From contig JAVSML010000978.1 of assembly GCA_038503035.1 (NCBI GenBank), forward strand, positions 310,001 to 374,000: a DNA stretch of 64,000 nt, in the 5' to 3' direction. The translations under genes and the position numbers were made by a program. Every line of letters begins with the position of its first letter. Within the stretch, counting starts at the first letter, position 1. The DNA is from Crocodylus rhombifer. Lineage: Eukaryota; Chordata; Crocodylia; Crocodylidae. Under the pieces are notes generated by a model, which did not search any database, was not told the origin of the DNA, and saw only the letters and a program-made list of their open reading frames with translations. Below are positions 20,365 through 31,699 of this stretch, one piece after another.

Positions 20365-21120
20365 TCACTGTAAAGCAATAGAGGAGGGGCTGTTTATATT
20401 TTTCATACAAACCTTGCAATCACTTGACTGTAAATGATCACTTGGTCTTACTTATCTCAATATCTGAGGCCTTGCTTGGTGTACTGGTCTTGTATCCAAA
20501 GTAGAAGCAGGTCACTAAAGGAGCCTGAGGTCAAACACTACTGTATTATATGCTTCTTTACAGTATACATCAGATTTCTTATCCCCTCAGCCAAAGAGTA
20601 ACTGAAATCCCAAGTGAACCGTGTGCTTTTCCCCCCCTGCAAGTCTCTTATCTGAATAAACATTTCCTGGCTTGCCTGAGTTCTCAGACTTTCCAGGAGG
20701 CCCTAACACAATTCAGCTTGAACAGGAGTAATTTATGATTTTTCTAGATGTTTTTAGTTTCAGTTAAACAATAGAAATGAGGTAAAACAAGTGGCACAAT
20801 TTGGAATAATCATGGGATTTGCACAACGTGGAAGAGTGAAACAAAGTTTGCCACAACTCCATAAATATATACAAATTGATATGCATACTTCTAGGTGGCA
20901 GAGGTTGCAGATATGATTAAATTTACAGAATATAAATAAGTGAATTATCAAGTACTTACCACATTATCTGCCCAGCACTTATTCTGAGCTTCCAAATCAC
21001 TGGTGAGCATCAGACAATTGCCAGTCTTTTGGTTTAGTTTCTGTTGTTTTTAAAAACATTTTAAAATCACCTTAGTAGACTAGCATTAGCCCTTCCCCAA
21101 AATCAACCCTTAAAGACTTA
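20365..21120. other. Unassigned AT-rich DNA
   Basis: No recognisable element or coding motif. Confidence 0.5.
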
Positions 21121-21121
21121 A

Positions 21122-21350
21122 TCATAGAAATCATAGAAATTAAGGGCTGGAAGGGATTGAGTCCGATCCCCTTGCTCTGGGCAGGAATACTGCTGAGATC
21201 AAATGATCTCAGCAAGTTGTCTGTCCAGTCTCCTCATAAAGAAGTTCTTCCTTACATCCAACCTAAAGCCATCCTCTAACAGTTTATGGCCATTGATCCT
21301 TGTCCTCCTCTGGGGTGCCTTAGGGAACTGTTTTTTCTCCCAGCTCCCAA
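21122..21350 (-). mobile_element. CR1 LINE 3' end
   Basis: It begins with the complement of the tail (AATCATAGAAATCATAGAAA), followed by 'gggctggaagggattgagtcc', 'gatccccttgctctgggcagg', 'agttgtctgtccagtctcctc' and 'aagaagttcttccttacatcc'. The element breaks off near 21350. The preserved 230 bp are 3' UTR plus the very end of ORF2. Confidence 0.85.
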
Positions 21351-21654
21351 TACTCACCCTGTGACAGGGGGCCATCTTGAGGCCAGTCACAATGCTGGCC
21401 TGCCCACCTGTCTAAGGAAGTCTGCGCATGCTGGCCTGCCAGTGTCTCGTGCAGTCTGCCCACGTGACTCTCCTACCATGCCTTTGTTATAATTAAAAAA
21501 AGTTGTTCATAGGCAGGAGGCTGCTCATTTAATGTCTTTTTGCCCAGGGTGTAAAACATGGCTCTGACCTCCCCTTTACTGTGTCCCATGCCTTGCAGAT
21601 GGCATCCAGATCCACTGTTACTCCCCTGGTCCCTTTATCTAGGATGCACTTAGC

Positions 21655-22010
21655 CTCTGGCCCAAACTTGGCCTCAGGTGTCCTCAGGCATATCTTGGCC
21701 ACATGCTCCCCACTGGGGCCTCTACTCTGATTGGCCTATGCGCAGTCCTTCAGGCCCCCACAGACCCTATTCTATGTGGCCTCTGGCTTTTGATCACATA
21801 CCGGGTCAAACTCAGCCTCTGGCCCCTGTCTGGGCCACTATTCCACCCCTTACTGGGGCCACTGCTTTGCCCCCCACTGGGGCTTCTGGGCCGTATTCCC
21901 CTTGGGCCTCAGGTGTCTGTTGATGTGTCTGGAGCCCTAACTCAGCCTATGGCCCACTTAGGCCTCAGGTGTCTTTTGATGTGCCTGGACCCCAAGCCTG
22001 TCCCTTCTAT
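21655..22010. repeat. Degenerate C-rich tandem repeats
   Basis: GGCCTCAGGTGTC recurs at about 21674, 21904 and 21961, and CACTGGGGC.TCT or CTGGGGCC at about 21710, 21850 and 21875. The two units at 21904-21960 and 21961-22010 are about 57 bp apart and share GATGTG.CTGGA.CCC. They look like decayed minisatellite units. Confidence 0.5.
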
Positions 22011-22019
22011 AGGGTAACT

Positions 22020-22780
22020 GATCAGGTCATGAGGGCTGAGGCTATACATTGCCCCAAACTCACCTTTCACTGGTGTGCCATTTCCTGGAGACTGCCCCTC
22101 CCTACTTATGATTTTTACCAAAAAGACATGTCAGGTGAGATTAGAAGGTCCCCCTGGGGCGGAGCTGGCATGGTCACAGAGCCCTAGGGGCATCATGGCC
22201 ATCCCTGGGGACCCCGTGCTGTGACATTAAGGCTGCATTTTGAGGTATTTTTCATAGATTTTTTCTTTCCCTTCTGAGGCCGGGTCAGCTGATGCAGGCT
22301 ATTTGAGATAGTTGGCTTAATCGGGAAAAGAATACTAGAATCGGTCCCACTAAAATCTTGTCAGTTCCCTAACATAACTACTCTGTGCCATACACAAAAT
22401 GTGTGATGGGATGTTGGGGCTTGTTGTCACCTGTTTTTTGCCATTTAAGGATACTACTATCTCATACTCAGACCGATGTAACCATAATAAGGTACCATTC
22501 TCTGTGCACATAAGGACATGAACAAGATAAGCGCAAGCAGTCACAGCTTCCCTTGCATGACTTCACACACATCCTGGATGGAATGCTTAAAAATGTGGTG
22601 GAGCACTTCAGCTTCTGTATTGATTCAGTTATGGCTTCTCTTCTGAGTGGTATCAGCTAGCATTAGTTGTGGGTGAGGAGACCACTACAGAACAATGAGA
22701 TGATCTAGCAGATGGGATCATATCATAACTACTCCACGTTTTTTAGCTGATAAGTTACATACATTGCATGTTCATATGTT
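22020..22780. other. Unassigned DNA
   Basis: Nothing I can name. Confidence 0.45.
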
Positions 22781-22924
22781 GTCAAGAGTCAGGGCAGCAG
22801 GCAGGTTAAATTACCACAGCTGGCCCTGATTACTGTGTGGGCCTGGCTGCCAGTGACCAAATTAATCCCAGCTGGCCCCAGTTGCCTGCCTGGGCATGGC
22901 CCTTTCCATACCTTTGGATTTTGA

Positions 22925-23460
22925 CTCCTTGTTCTTAGTTTTTGCCTTGGATTCCTAGCTTCCCAGTGATCTAGGGCCTGCTTGTTTGTTCCTGTTTTTC
23001 TGTGATCTGGGTCCTACTTTTTGGTTTCATCTTTGTTCTTGGTTTCTGTCCATGGGTTCCTGGCTCCAGCCTGATATTTTTTGGTTTTTTTTTTTGTTAA
23101 AGGTTCCAGCCTCAGTCTCTGTGCTCCAGAGTGCCTGCCAGCTCTTTGACCCCTGTGCTCCAGACTCCAGTCCAGACCCTGTTCTCTGACAGCTGGCTCC
23201 TGGCTTATGGCTTAGCTTGGCAGTTGCCCTTGTCCCAATCCTGTACTTTCTAGGTGCCTGCTCTGGAACCTCTGGTTATTGGTTCTGGCCTGCATCCTTG
23301 CCTCCTAGATTCAGACTCCTTGGCTCATGACTTTACCCAGTATTTGGCTATGTCCTGGTTCCTTACAGAACGTGGCCTTCTCTTGATCCTTGGACTCTTA
23401 ACGAGGATCCCCACTTCCCTGACTTTGCCTGTTCCTGAACCCCCTGGGTTGTGAGCCTCT
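22925..23460. repeat. Pyrimidine-rich phrase repeats (GGTTCCTGGCTCC type)
   Basis: Irregular recurrences of TTGTTCTTGG/TAG, GGTTCCTGGCTC, CTGACAGCTGGCTCCTGGC and CTCCAGA/CTCCAGT make up most of the stretch. Similar wording occurs at 8575-8780, 18500-18640 and 59700-59770. This may be the decayed 3' part of a repeat family. Confidence 0.4.
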
Positions 23461-23539
23461 AGAGGCCAGTCATGACTGCTTATATCCTAGTCACAGGTCT
23501 GACCAGGACCAGTCTCCCCTCATTTTTAGTGTTGAGTAT

Positions 23540-24240
23540 GTGAAAAATGACAAGGCTAAATTTATGGATAGAGCTGGTTACACTGAGACAACAAACCCTT
23601 TTAAGTTTACTGCATGAACTTTTTAAAAAAATCCTTCCTTTTGGGCCTTTGTCACAGATTTTGTGTTCTCATTTGGGCCTGGATAGGTTGGGAAAGCTGA
23701 CATGAATTATACTTGACCTGGAGTCCTGCAGCTAGAAAAGATTCACAGCCTTTGGCGCATTCCCAGACTGCTCTGTCCTCTTATTATTTAGAACGATATG
23801 AACTTTGACTGCTATGCATGATTTCAGAACAAAACACTTCTTGATAAGAAAACCCTGCAAATCTGTAATAATGCACAGTTCCATAGAGACCTTTAGGAGT
23901 TCATTAAAGATCAATGTAATTGTTCCTACCAGGTTTTATTTCAATGATGAAGAGTAATAGTGTCAGACTTTGAAACAGCAAAGTTTTTCATCTGCCACAT
24001 AATAATTATCATACAAACTAAATATTTGCCTATGCAGGTAGCCACTCGTACATCTATGAGCCCTTCGTATTAATTTCAGTAAGAATCTACTTCTTGCATA
24101 GGGAGATTTAAATATAACCTAATGTACTTGTGTAACACAACAACTGTGAATTCAAATTCATGCCTAGTATGTAAGTTTGCAAGAATTGTAGAAAATAAGC
24201 CCTTTACATTATTGTGTTTAATTCTCAAAGAGATAAAGTC
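23540..24240. other. Unassigned AT-rich DNA
   Basis: No coding motif, element end or tandem structure seen. Confidence 0.5.
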
Positions 24241-24702
24241 TCTCATGTGAGAGCCTCGCTGCCTGCACAGCCCGGCTAAAATGGGGTAGGAACACTTCCT
24301 CTTGCCATTTGGGGCAGCTGGGGACAGTGGCAGCAGCAGGTATGGAAAGGATGCATGGGTAGGGAGGGGACATGCCACTGAGCATGGAGGGAAATGTAAG
24401 GGGGGAACTTTTTCCTGAATCAGGAATTTAAAAAAAGTCCCTTTTGCTGTTTCTGTGGCCTGCTTTGAAAAGGGCAGGGGGTGCAACCATGCCACTGCAC
24501 CCCTTCTGGATTTACCCTCCTGCCCAGTAGGATAATTTGGTGGTGGTGGGGGATAGTGCAATAAGGACAACTGTCCTGGGTACTGACTTGGAGGGGCAGA
24601 AAAAAGCAGCTGTGACAAATGGCGGCAGCAACAGAAGTCTCTGCTTTTAGTCTGTCCTAGGAATCCAGCTGTATCCCTACACTGCTGCCGCCCCTGGCTA
24701 TC
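24240..24702. repeat. GC-rich block, probable non-autonomous element interior
   Basis: A sharp rise in G+C against AT-rich neighbours, with GGCAGCTGGGGACAG, GGCAGCAGCAGG and repeated GGGG words. It ends at the (GA)n run. The long minus-strand frame across it lacks motifs and runs into the simple repeat. Confidence 0.35.
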
Positions 24703-24732
24703 ATTAGAGAAAGAGAGAGAGAGAGAGAGAGA
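24703..24732. repeat. (GA)n microsatellite
   Basis: Uninterrupted GA dinucleotides from 24709, with one imperfect unit just before. Confidence 0.9.
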
Positions 24733-25339
24733 AGGTATCCAATGGTGCATATATTCTGAAGTGGTACATAGCCAACACTTGGATTAACCAAATAATTTTG
24801 CATTTTTTAACAAATCTGCATAATATACCATTACAGTGTCTTTGTCTCCTGTGGCTAGTCTGAATTTAGAAGTTTAGTAGAGTATGGACAAGTTAAATAG
24901 TTACGCCAACTGAAGAGGGTGGGGACTTATCTTATTGCTGAGCTGATCGACTGTAACATCTTAGTTTGTCTGTTGTTTGTGGACATTAAATTGTGGCAGC
25001 TCTTTTGTTCTGGTGTAAACTGCCCTGGTTTAGTTACTGTTGCTGCATAAAAGTGTGGATCAGCTGATGCAGACTCAGAGAGTAAGTTCTCTCTCCTAAA
25101 AGTGGTGTAATTATTTTGACTGTCTGAGCCTGTCTTGTGCCACATCCAAGCCACCTGCTTTAACTCCTTACCCCAGAGTAGAGGCTTATGCTTTTTTTGT
25201 GTTGTTTCCTGCACATGAAGGACATGAACATTACCCTACAGATTTGCTGTGTGCATAGGCAGAGGGAGAAAATATTTGTGAGCCTGAGTAAAACTTAAAC
25301 TTAAAAGATACTTCAACTATGTTGCTATACAGACACCAC

Positions 25340-25850
25340 CCAGCAGGTGAGTGTGTGTGGGGAAAAGGTGGGGGGCAGATTGAGGCCCCCACAGTGAGGG
25401 AGGGAGTGAGACAGGGGCTGGGGTCCCAGAGGTATGGGTGGGTGGGGGGCTCCTGCTGTTGTGTGCACCCCAGGGGAGGCATGGGGGGGCACATGTGCCC
25501 CGCATTTGTGCATGGGGCAGAGCATAGGCGGGTTGCTGCTGCAGGCTGGGGCTCTGTACCCCACTGCCTTTGCCCTAGGAGCCACGTGCTGGCTGCGCCA
25601 CATCCCCTGCTGAAGGTGAGGGTGGAACAGAGCCTCTTTGCCTTATGGGCCTGGCCCAGCTCCCCCAGTATCCCAGCTGGGGTATCTGGGGGGGAGGTTC
25701 TGTCAAGCAGGGGGCTCTGATCTACACCCCTTTCTCCCTAGCTCAGGCTGGGCAAAGCCTCTCATTTCCCTCTCCCTCCTCCCTCCCTGCTGACAGCCCT
25801 GGGGGTGGGGCTGGCCTGCACCAGCCCAGCCCACAACATGAAAAAATTTA
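25340..25850. repeat. G-rich segment similar to part of the GC/AT mosaic element
   Basis: The phrase GAGGCCCCCACAGTGAGGG..GGG..GG.CTGGGG at 25380-25425 matches GAAGCCCCCATAGTGAGGG..GGG..GGGCTGGGG at 26243-26290. The G-run density is very high (for example 25436-25450). It may be a third, GC-only copy of that element. Confidence 0.45.
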
Positions 25851-26718
25851 GGCTAGGCTAGGGAACACAGGTTTCCTAGGGCACTCTAAAGCAAAGAGAC
25901 TTCATCTAATACTTCATTTGAGGAGGGTTAATTTTTCATAACTTCACCCATTTTAAAAGTGCTCTGAGCCATTCATGTATCATGACCAGAAATCTGGGTC
26001 TTTTGTTTGCCATGAAAAAATGCAGTAAAACCCAGATTTTCTCCTTTTTAGTTAATAAACATGGGAAATGGTGGGTTTCCTCTCGCAGACTGACAGAGTT
26101 CCAGCCTGCAAGGGGCTGGGGGGAGTAGGAGAAGGGCAGTCAGGCAGGGGGTGCCATGTGCATGTGTGTACATACACATGTACATGGCTGCCAGGCAGCC
26201 TGGAGAGCAGCTCCCTGAAAGTAAGTCTGGGTGGGAGGGGTTTGAAGCCCCCATAGTGAGGGAAGAAGGGTATTGGGCAGGGCTGGGGCTGAGGGGGTAC
26301 TCCCCCTCACCCTAACAGGCTTTGTTCTGGCCATGTTGTCCATGAGGGAGGGGGAGCCGGGCTTCACGCTCTGCTCTGCTGCAGCAGCCACTGCCTCCCA
26401 TGGGTGGCAGTTGGGGCTTGGGTGCTGCTGGGGCAGGCAGGGGCCTGTGGATCTGGGTCCCTGGCCCCATAGCCCTGGTAGCTGGGGGCTCCCTTCAGCA
26501 GGGATGAAGGAGTGGGGGCTGTGGGTGGGGAGTGGGGTATGGGCAAGGCCAGGATGCTGTGGGATGGGAATGAGGGACACCAGCAGGGCACAGGGGGCTG
26601 TGGGTGGGGAGTGAGGGATACCAGCAGGGGTGGGGGAGGTGTGGGTGGGGAGTGAGGGGCAATGGCATGAGCAGGACACCAGTATATCAGGGCTGGTCAG
26701 CACCACAAAACAGTGAAA

Positions 26719-26744
26719 GGGTGGTGGGCTGGGGGTGGGGTGGG
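26719..26744 (+). other. Candidate G-quadruplex motif
   Basis: Five G-runs of three to five bases separated by one to four bases (GGG TGGT, then GGG CT GGGGG T GGGG T GGG). It meets the usual G3+N1-7 rule. Folding is not shown. Confidence 0.5.
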
Positions 26745-26947
26745 ATCAGCTGCAGCTCGACCTGCATCCTTGTGAATGAAAGGGGCAGGGGGAGCTCTGA
26801 TTTTCCATGCTAAAAAACCCAAAATAAAATGCCATCATTTATAGGTATTTAGAATTAATTTTATTACAGTGATTGAGGCACTGGTAGGCTTCCAAATTGC
26901 TTTAAAATAGTAAATATATCAATAAAACAGTGTGTTCAGCTGATACC

Positions 26948-26969
26948 TATATATATATATATATATATA
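26948..26969. repeat. (TA)n microsatellite
   Basis: Eleven TA units inside the AT-rich half of copy B. Copy A lacks this expansion at the same place. Confidence 0.9.
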
Positions 26970-27069
26970 ATGGCATTTCATTTTAATCATGAAAAAATGT
27001 GTATTTTGGGGGTTTTATATCAGAGAATTTGTGATATATATATATTCAGAAAAAAAAAACAGGATCCCC

Positions 27070-30000
27070 AGTCATGACACCACTGTGGAGTGCTTTCAGG
27101 AGCCCAATCACATGCAAAATGTAACTGGTGTAAGTGTCCTCTATGGCCAGGCAAGAAATGGGCTCAGGCTTTTAGACCTGGTAATGTTTCTAGGTTCTTA
27201 CTACAGAATTTAAGTGCTCAGTAGGATGACAAACTTATTTCCTACACAAGACAGTATAGAAAGACAGCAGCTTTTTCAGTGTAATACAGTGCCTGGAAAA
27301 TGCTGTTAAAAAGGTGTTGCTCTTAGTTCTGAAGGAATGCTAACTGTCTGCATTTAGGGACTTCAGACTTGTCTTACAGATATTTGCTAAAGCAATTTTT
27401 TTTCTCTTGTTCTTTTATGAACTTTCAGTATACATTGCTGTAAAAGCATGAGATGTGTTTGTTAATTTGAAAACCTATACCCTGATAGCTCACTCAAGGG
27501 CCTAATTACAAGTCTCTGGTGCTGTTATAGGTTGCTAGGCAGAAGGGAAATAATGTAACATGTTAAACAAACCAGACAAAGATGTTTTCTGTGGACTTTA
27601 CACATTCTTTCAGTGGTGTGAAATCCGCATTAGCAATCAGCTCAGAATGAAAAGGTCTCAGTTAAACATTAGCACAAAGGCTGTCAGCTTTGTGTACTGT
27701 ACTAGAGCCCAAAAAGTCTATTTCCCAAAGCTTCACCTATATCCTTGAATTAGGAAATGAACCTGTTGCCAAAGATACTGCTAAAAACAGTAGGTGGCTG
27801 AAAGTAGGTTGCTTCACCTGTGGGCTTTTCTAGACAGGCTTTTGTTCACTGAGTTGCTCCTCAGCCAGCCTGCGTGGTCTTGAATGGAGTCTTTGAACAA
27901 ACAAAAAGCCATATAAGAAGGGACCTCTTTGGCTCTGCCATAGCCTAGCAGTCTGGCCCTTGCATGTAACCACTGATTCAGCCTATTGCTTGTCTCTGGC
28001 TTGCAATAGTTCGCTACCTCCCTGCTCTTCTCTCTGGGGTTTTTATGCTCCCAGTGAGTGGCTCCTTTATCAGCATTGTCCCTACAGCTGCAGCCTGCAG
28101 GGCTGGCTGCCCTCTCTTAAGAGGACAGGCCAGTCTGCTATAGATGTTAATCTGAAACATGTCACGCAGCACTTTGGGTCTGGTGACAGGGTGAAGGCAC
28201 TTTGAAAGAAAGTTTTGGGGAACCACAACTCTAACCAAGTGCTGAGGGTGATTTCTTTTCAAAACAAGTGGGCAGGTCAGTATAAAAGGTCATGACTGCA
28301 GCGTAGTGCAGAGATACCTAAAAAAGATTTTAGCTAGTGAGCTGGATGACTGCTAGCAGTTTAGTCACAGCAGCACAGAGCTCAGCATAGACTTCAAAAT
28401 CTGCAGAGAAACTGGTTAAATTAGCCTGTGCTTTGGCTAGTTTTATACCAGCACCCAAGCTAGTTAGTTAAAAGCTTCTATAACAGTAGTGTGGATAAGT
28501 TCTCCGTTTGTGATAGCAATGCCTTTAAATGTCCCAATATCTTTAGTACTTTGTATCTTGCAGATACAACTTCTTAGCACTTTGGCATGTTCTTTTGTTA
28601 GGTTTCTGTATTGGGATTTGTTACTTAAGGGGAAATCCTAGATGGCTCTCGGTAATTGTACTGTGTTCAAAGGTTCTTCATAGTAGCACAGTTAGGTGTG
28701 GGTGAGTGGGACCCCCAGGGAGTCTGTGCTGGGCTGCAGCAGCCAGGGACTTTGAGTCCCTGAGGCAGATAAGAAATCTGTTCCCCTAAGGTGAAGAACT
28801 TGCTAGTTATGCTTTTGCTTCTTCATCTCTGTTTTCCTCGGATTCCTCCTGTTTTGTACAACCACAACCTAGGAACCAACCACCTGATGAGACACCTTTT
28901 TTGCTGTCTGAACAGACCACCGTTATAATTCAGTTTAGGGAGGAATAGGGTTATTTTGATGCTGCTGTTAAAATGACAGACATTTCTAGAGCTTTGCCAG
29001 TTTGGGAGCTCTCTTGTTTATGGGGGGAAATATCATTCTCTAGACAATTTTCTTGCTCAAATGTTACTTTAAGGTTGCTGCAAGTTTATTCTGATAGATT
29101 TGCTTCAGACAGGTACTGCTTTTTTCCTTTCTCGTGTTCTTCTAGAATGTGCTTGACCTCAGATGTATAAAACTGAAGTAATCTTGAGTTCTAATAAGTA
29201 TTTATTTAATACACATTTACAGTTTACAATTATATTCACCATCAGTATTAACAGAGAGGTAAAACTAATGGGACTAAGGTTTTTAAGAAACCAAATATGG
29301 TGACATCAAAGCTTGAAGTGTATAAAACCTTTGCAAAAGAGTGTAACTAGCTTGCAACCCCAGTCTAACACCTCATGCTTGAAGTTCACAACTACCTCAC
29401 ACAGCTCCTTTTAACTGATTCCTGGCCTGACTTCAGAGGGCTACACTGAGTTTATATATCCTCCTACAAAGGGCAGGATGCTATTGTACTGTTCAAGGAG
29501 CAGCCTTAGGTAGGAACTGAGCCACAAGTTTTCCCTGGTTCCCTTTTATTCCAGAAGCAACAGGATCTGTCATACTGTCCTTTTCATCTTTGGATCTGTT
29601 TGGCTCATTTGTCTTTACTTGCCCATCTCACAGGCTCCCTACATATAAACATGTTTTCACCATGGACATCTTTCTCACCTGGCAGTTAGTGGTGATGTAG
29701 GCAGGGAAAATAAAGAAGTATAAGGTGAAACTCCCCTTTCACCCCCCATTCTTATACCTAAGTGAAAGTACAAATATTTCCCAAATTACCTACATCTATA
29801 TTATTATATGACATAAGTGAATGTTAGCGATATAAGCTATATATCTTAGCACACGTAGCTCACCCTGTTGAAGAGTTCTTGTCCTTGCAGGTTGAGACAC
29901 AGATTAACTCTTATAGGTAATGTTTCTTTATTTACTCTGACCTTGTTGTATTAAAATAAATAGAACATTTATCTGCAACATGCAAAAGTATAACAGAGAC

Positions 30001-30150
30001 AGAACAGACAATGGCTTGACGGCTCTTCCCGTCTAGTTTTTATGACTGGAATAATAGGTAATGCTACTTTCATCAGAGAGCTTCAGAATTCTTTATGAAC
30101 TTTAACTGAAGAGTGGCTGCACCTGATTCCACGTTGCCATGAATTTAAAA
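27070..30150. other. Unassigned DNA, about 3 kb
   Basis: I found no transposon ends, no reading frame with a recognisable motif and no tandem array. Because it is the longest repeat-poor stretch with mixed composition, it is where a conserved non-coding or intronic signal would be most likely, but nothing in the sequence proves one. Confidence 0.5.
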
Positions 30151-30160
30151 TAATCTAGGT

Positions 30161-30424
30161 CAGTGATTCTCAGCCAGGGTGCTGGGGTACCCTGGAGTGC
30201 CCTGAGTTCCTTTGAAGGGTATGCATGTGTGAAGAGATAAACAGCGAAGGGCAGGCTCAGGTTTTTCCTGCCTAGTTGCTGCCGGCCTCTTCTGCAAGGA
30301 GGCAAGCCCTGTAATAAATAAATTCGTTTTTAAAATGGAGTGCCACTCAATTCACAAAAGTTATAGAGGGGTGCCTTCTGCCTGGCAAGGAGCACTTTGA
30401 GTCCAAAAAGGTTGAGAAACACTG
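30161..30424. mobile_element. Non-autonomous hAT element, 264 bp, family H2 copy 1
   Basis: The left end CAGTGATTCTCAGCC and the complement of the right end CAGTGTTTCTCAACC are hAT-like inverted termini. The flanks ATCTAGGT (30153-30160) and ATCTGGGT (30425-30432) match at 7 of 8 bases. The complement of this element matches the plus strand at 33462-33669, including CTTTTGTGAATTGAG and GACTCAA, so both belong to one family. Confidence 0.88.
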
Positions 30425-30429
30425 ATCTG

Positions 30430-31050
30430 GGTGGCTTAGTAGCCACACCAAAAGACAGACGATGTTTTAAAGGCATCAACTTTCGTTTGGCTTCAAGTCA
30501 TCAAATGGAAGTAGTGTTCTGACTACTGCTATGCAACATAACTTAGCTAAATAAAGGCAAATTAATCTCTGAAAGAAAACAGAAAGGTTAGTTTAGCTGT
30601 TCTATAAATGACCCTTTCCAAATTTCTTCACTGTGTATAATTAGTAGTTGGCAGAATGTAATACAGGGCACTGACAGATGTGCAAGCCCCTGATCTAATT
30701 CATGGCACTTTAAATAAAGCACCATGAATTAGAACACTGCTCTAACCCAGTAGATGTTTGCCTACTGTGGGGGGGACTTGGCAGAATTGTGGCGAGCTGG
30801 CACCTGAGGAGATGCCTCTCTTCCCAGCCCTGCCTTCACCTCCTAGCTCTGGGGCTGTCAACAGGAAGAGTGGGGGAGAGAGGATGGGGGAGCCAGCAGC
30901 AGTGAGCTTCGGTACCCAGACCTACTCTTTGTTAACATCTGGATTGGTGGGGAATTCACAGGTCTCAAAATATCCAAATCTAGCCTAGGTTTAGAGCTAA
31001 GTAGGTTGTATCTTGAGGGTAGGCTGGGTCTCGACGAACTACCTCCTGCA
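30430..31050. other. Unassigned DNA with G-rich patch at 30765-30900
   Basis: Nothing identified besides local G-rich composition. Confidence 0.45.
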
Positions 31051-31055
31051 GTTGG

Positions 31056-31690
31056 AGAAGATTCACAGATTCTTAAGGCTAAAGGGAGTGTTGTAGTCAT
31101 CTAATTTGACCTCCTGTATAATACACGTAAAAGGATTCCCCTGAATTGAATCCTCCTTGACCTAACTAGAGTGTATCCTTTTAGAAAAAATAGCCAATTT
31201 TGGTTTAAAAATGTCTAGGGTGGGTAATCTACCACAACACTCAGTATGTTTTTTTCAGTAGTTACTTACCCTATCTGTTAAACGTTTGTACCTTATTTCT
31301 AGTCTAAATTTGTCCAAGTTCAGCTTCCCGCCATCACATCTTGTCATACTTTTGCTAGCTTGACGAGCCTTCTGTCAAATTTATATTCTCTATGTAAATA
31401 CCTGTAGACTGCAATCAGGTCACTCCTTAACCTTTCTTTTGATAAGGTAAATAAATTGACCTCCTTGATTCTCATTATAGGAAATGATTTTTTCCCTCAG
31501 CCATTTTATTATTCATGCAGCTCTTCTCAACTTTCTCTAAATTCTAAACATCCTTTTTGCATTGTATACACCAGAACTGAACACAATATTCTAGCAGCAG
31601 TGTTGAATACAGAGGTGCTACCTCTTACTTCTACTTGACGTTCTCTAAAGACTGCTTTAGCCTTTTTGGCACAGCATCACAATGAAGTTC
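31056..31690 (-). mobile_element. Old CR1 LINE 3' region
   Basis: The order on the plus strand is the complement of a CR1 3' end of the diverged turtle/crocodile type: 'atctaatttgacctcctgtataatac', 'cttttagaaaaaatagccaattttgg', 'tctaccacaacactcagta', 'ccttatttctagtctaaatttgtcc' and 'ccagaactgaacacaatattctagcagcag'. The last is the complement of the coding segment for LEY.VQFW-like residues. It is far more diverged than the other CR1s here and so is the oldest. Confidence 0.75.
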
Positions 31691-31699
31691 ACGTGATTA

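Larger units (their letters stand above)
26050..27065 (+). repeat. GC/AT mosaic dispersed element, copy B
   Basis: This is the same repeat as 12070-12850, in the opposite direction. The GC-rich part covers about 26085-26800 and includes tandem GGCTGTGGGTGGGGAGTG units at 26517, 26596 and 26639. The AT-rich part covers 26810-27060 and carries the shared 'ggtaggcttccaaa' and 'aatggcatttcattttaa' blocks and an internal (TA)n run. It ends in an A-run at 27051-27060, which could be a retroposon tail, though copy A does not show one. No protein motif was seen. Confidence 0.7.

Noticed and set aside
24076..24750. 224-codon open frame on the minus strand
   Set aside because: Starts in a (GA)n microsatellite, is Pro/Ser/Leu-rich without motifs, and crosses from a GC-rich repeat into AT-rich DNA.
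24927..25214. 95-codon minus-strand frame
   Set aside because: Looks protein-like in composition but no motif or exon context; not enough to call.
26140..26706. 188-codon Pro/Ser-rich minus-strand frame
   Set aside because: By-product of G-rich tandem units in the mosaic element; copy A has no matching frame.
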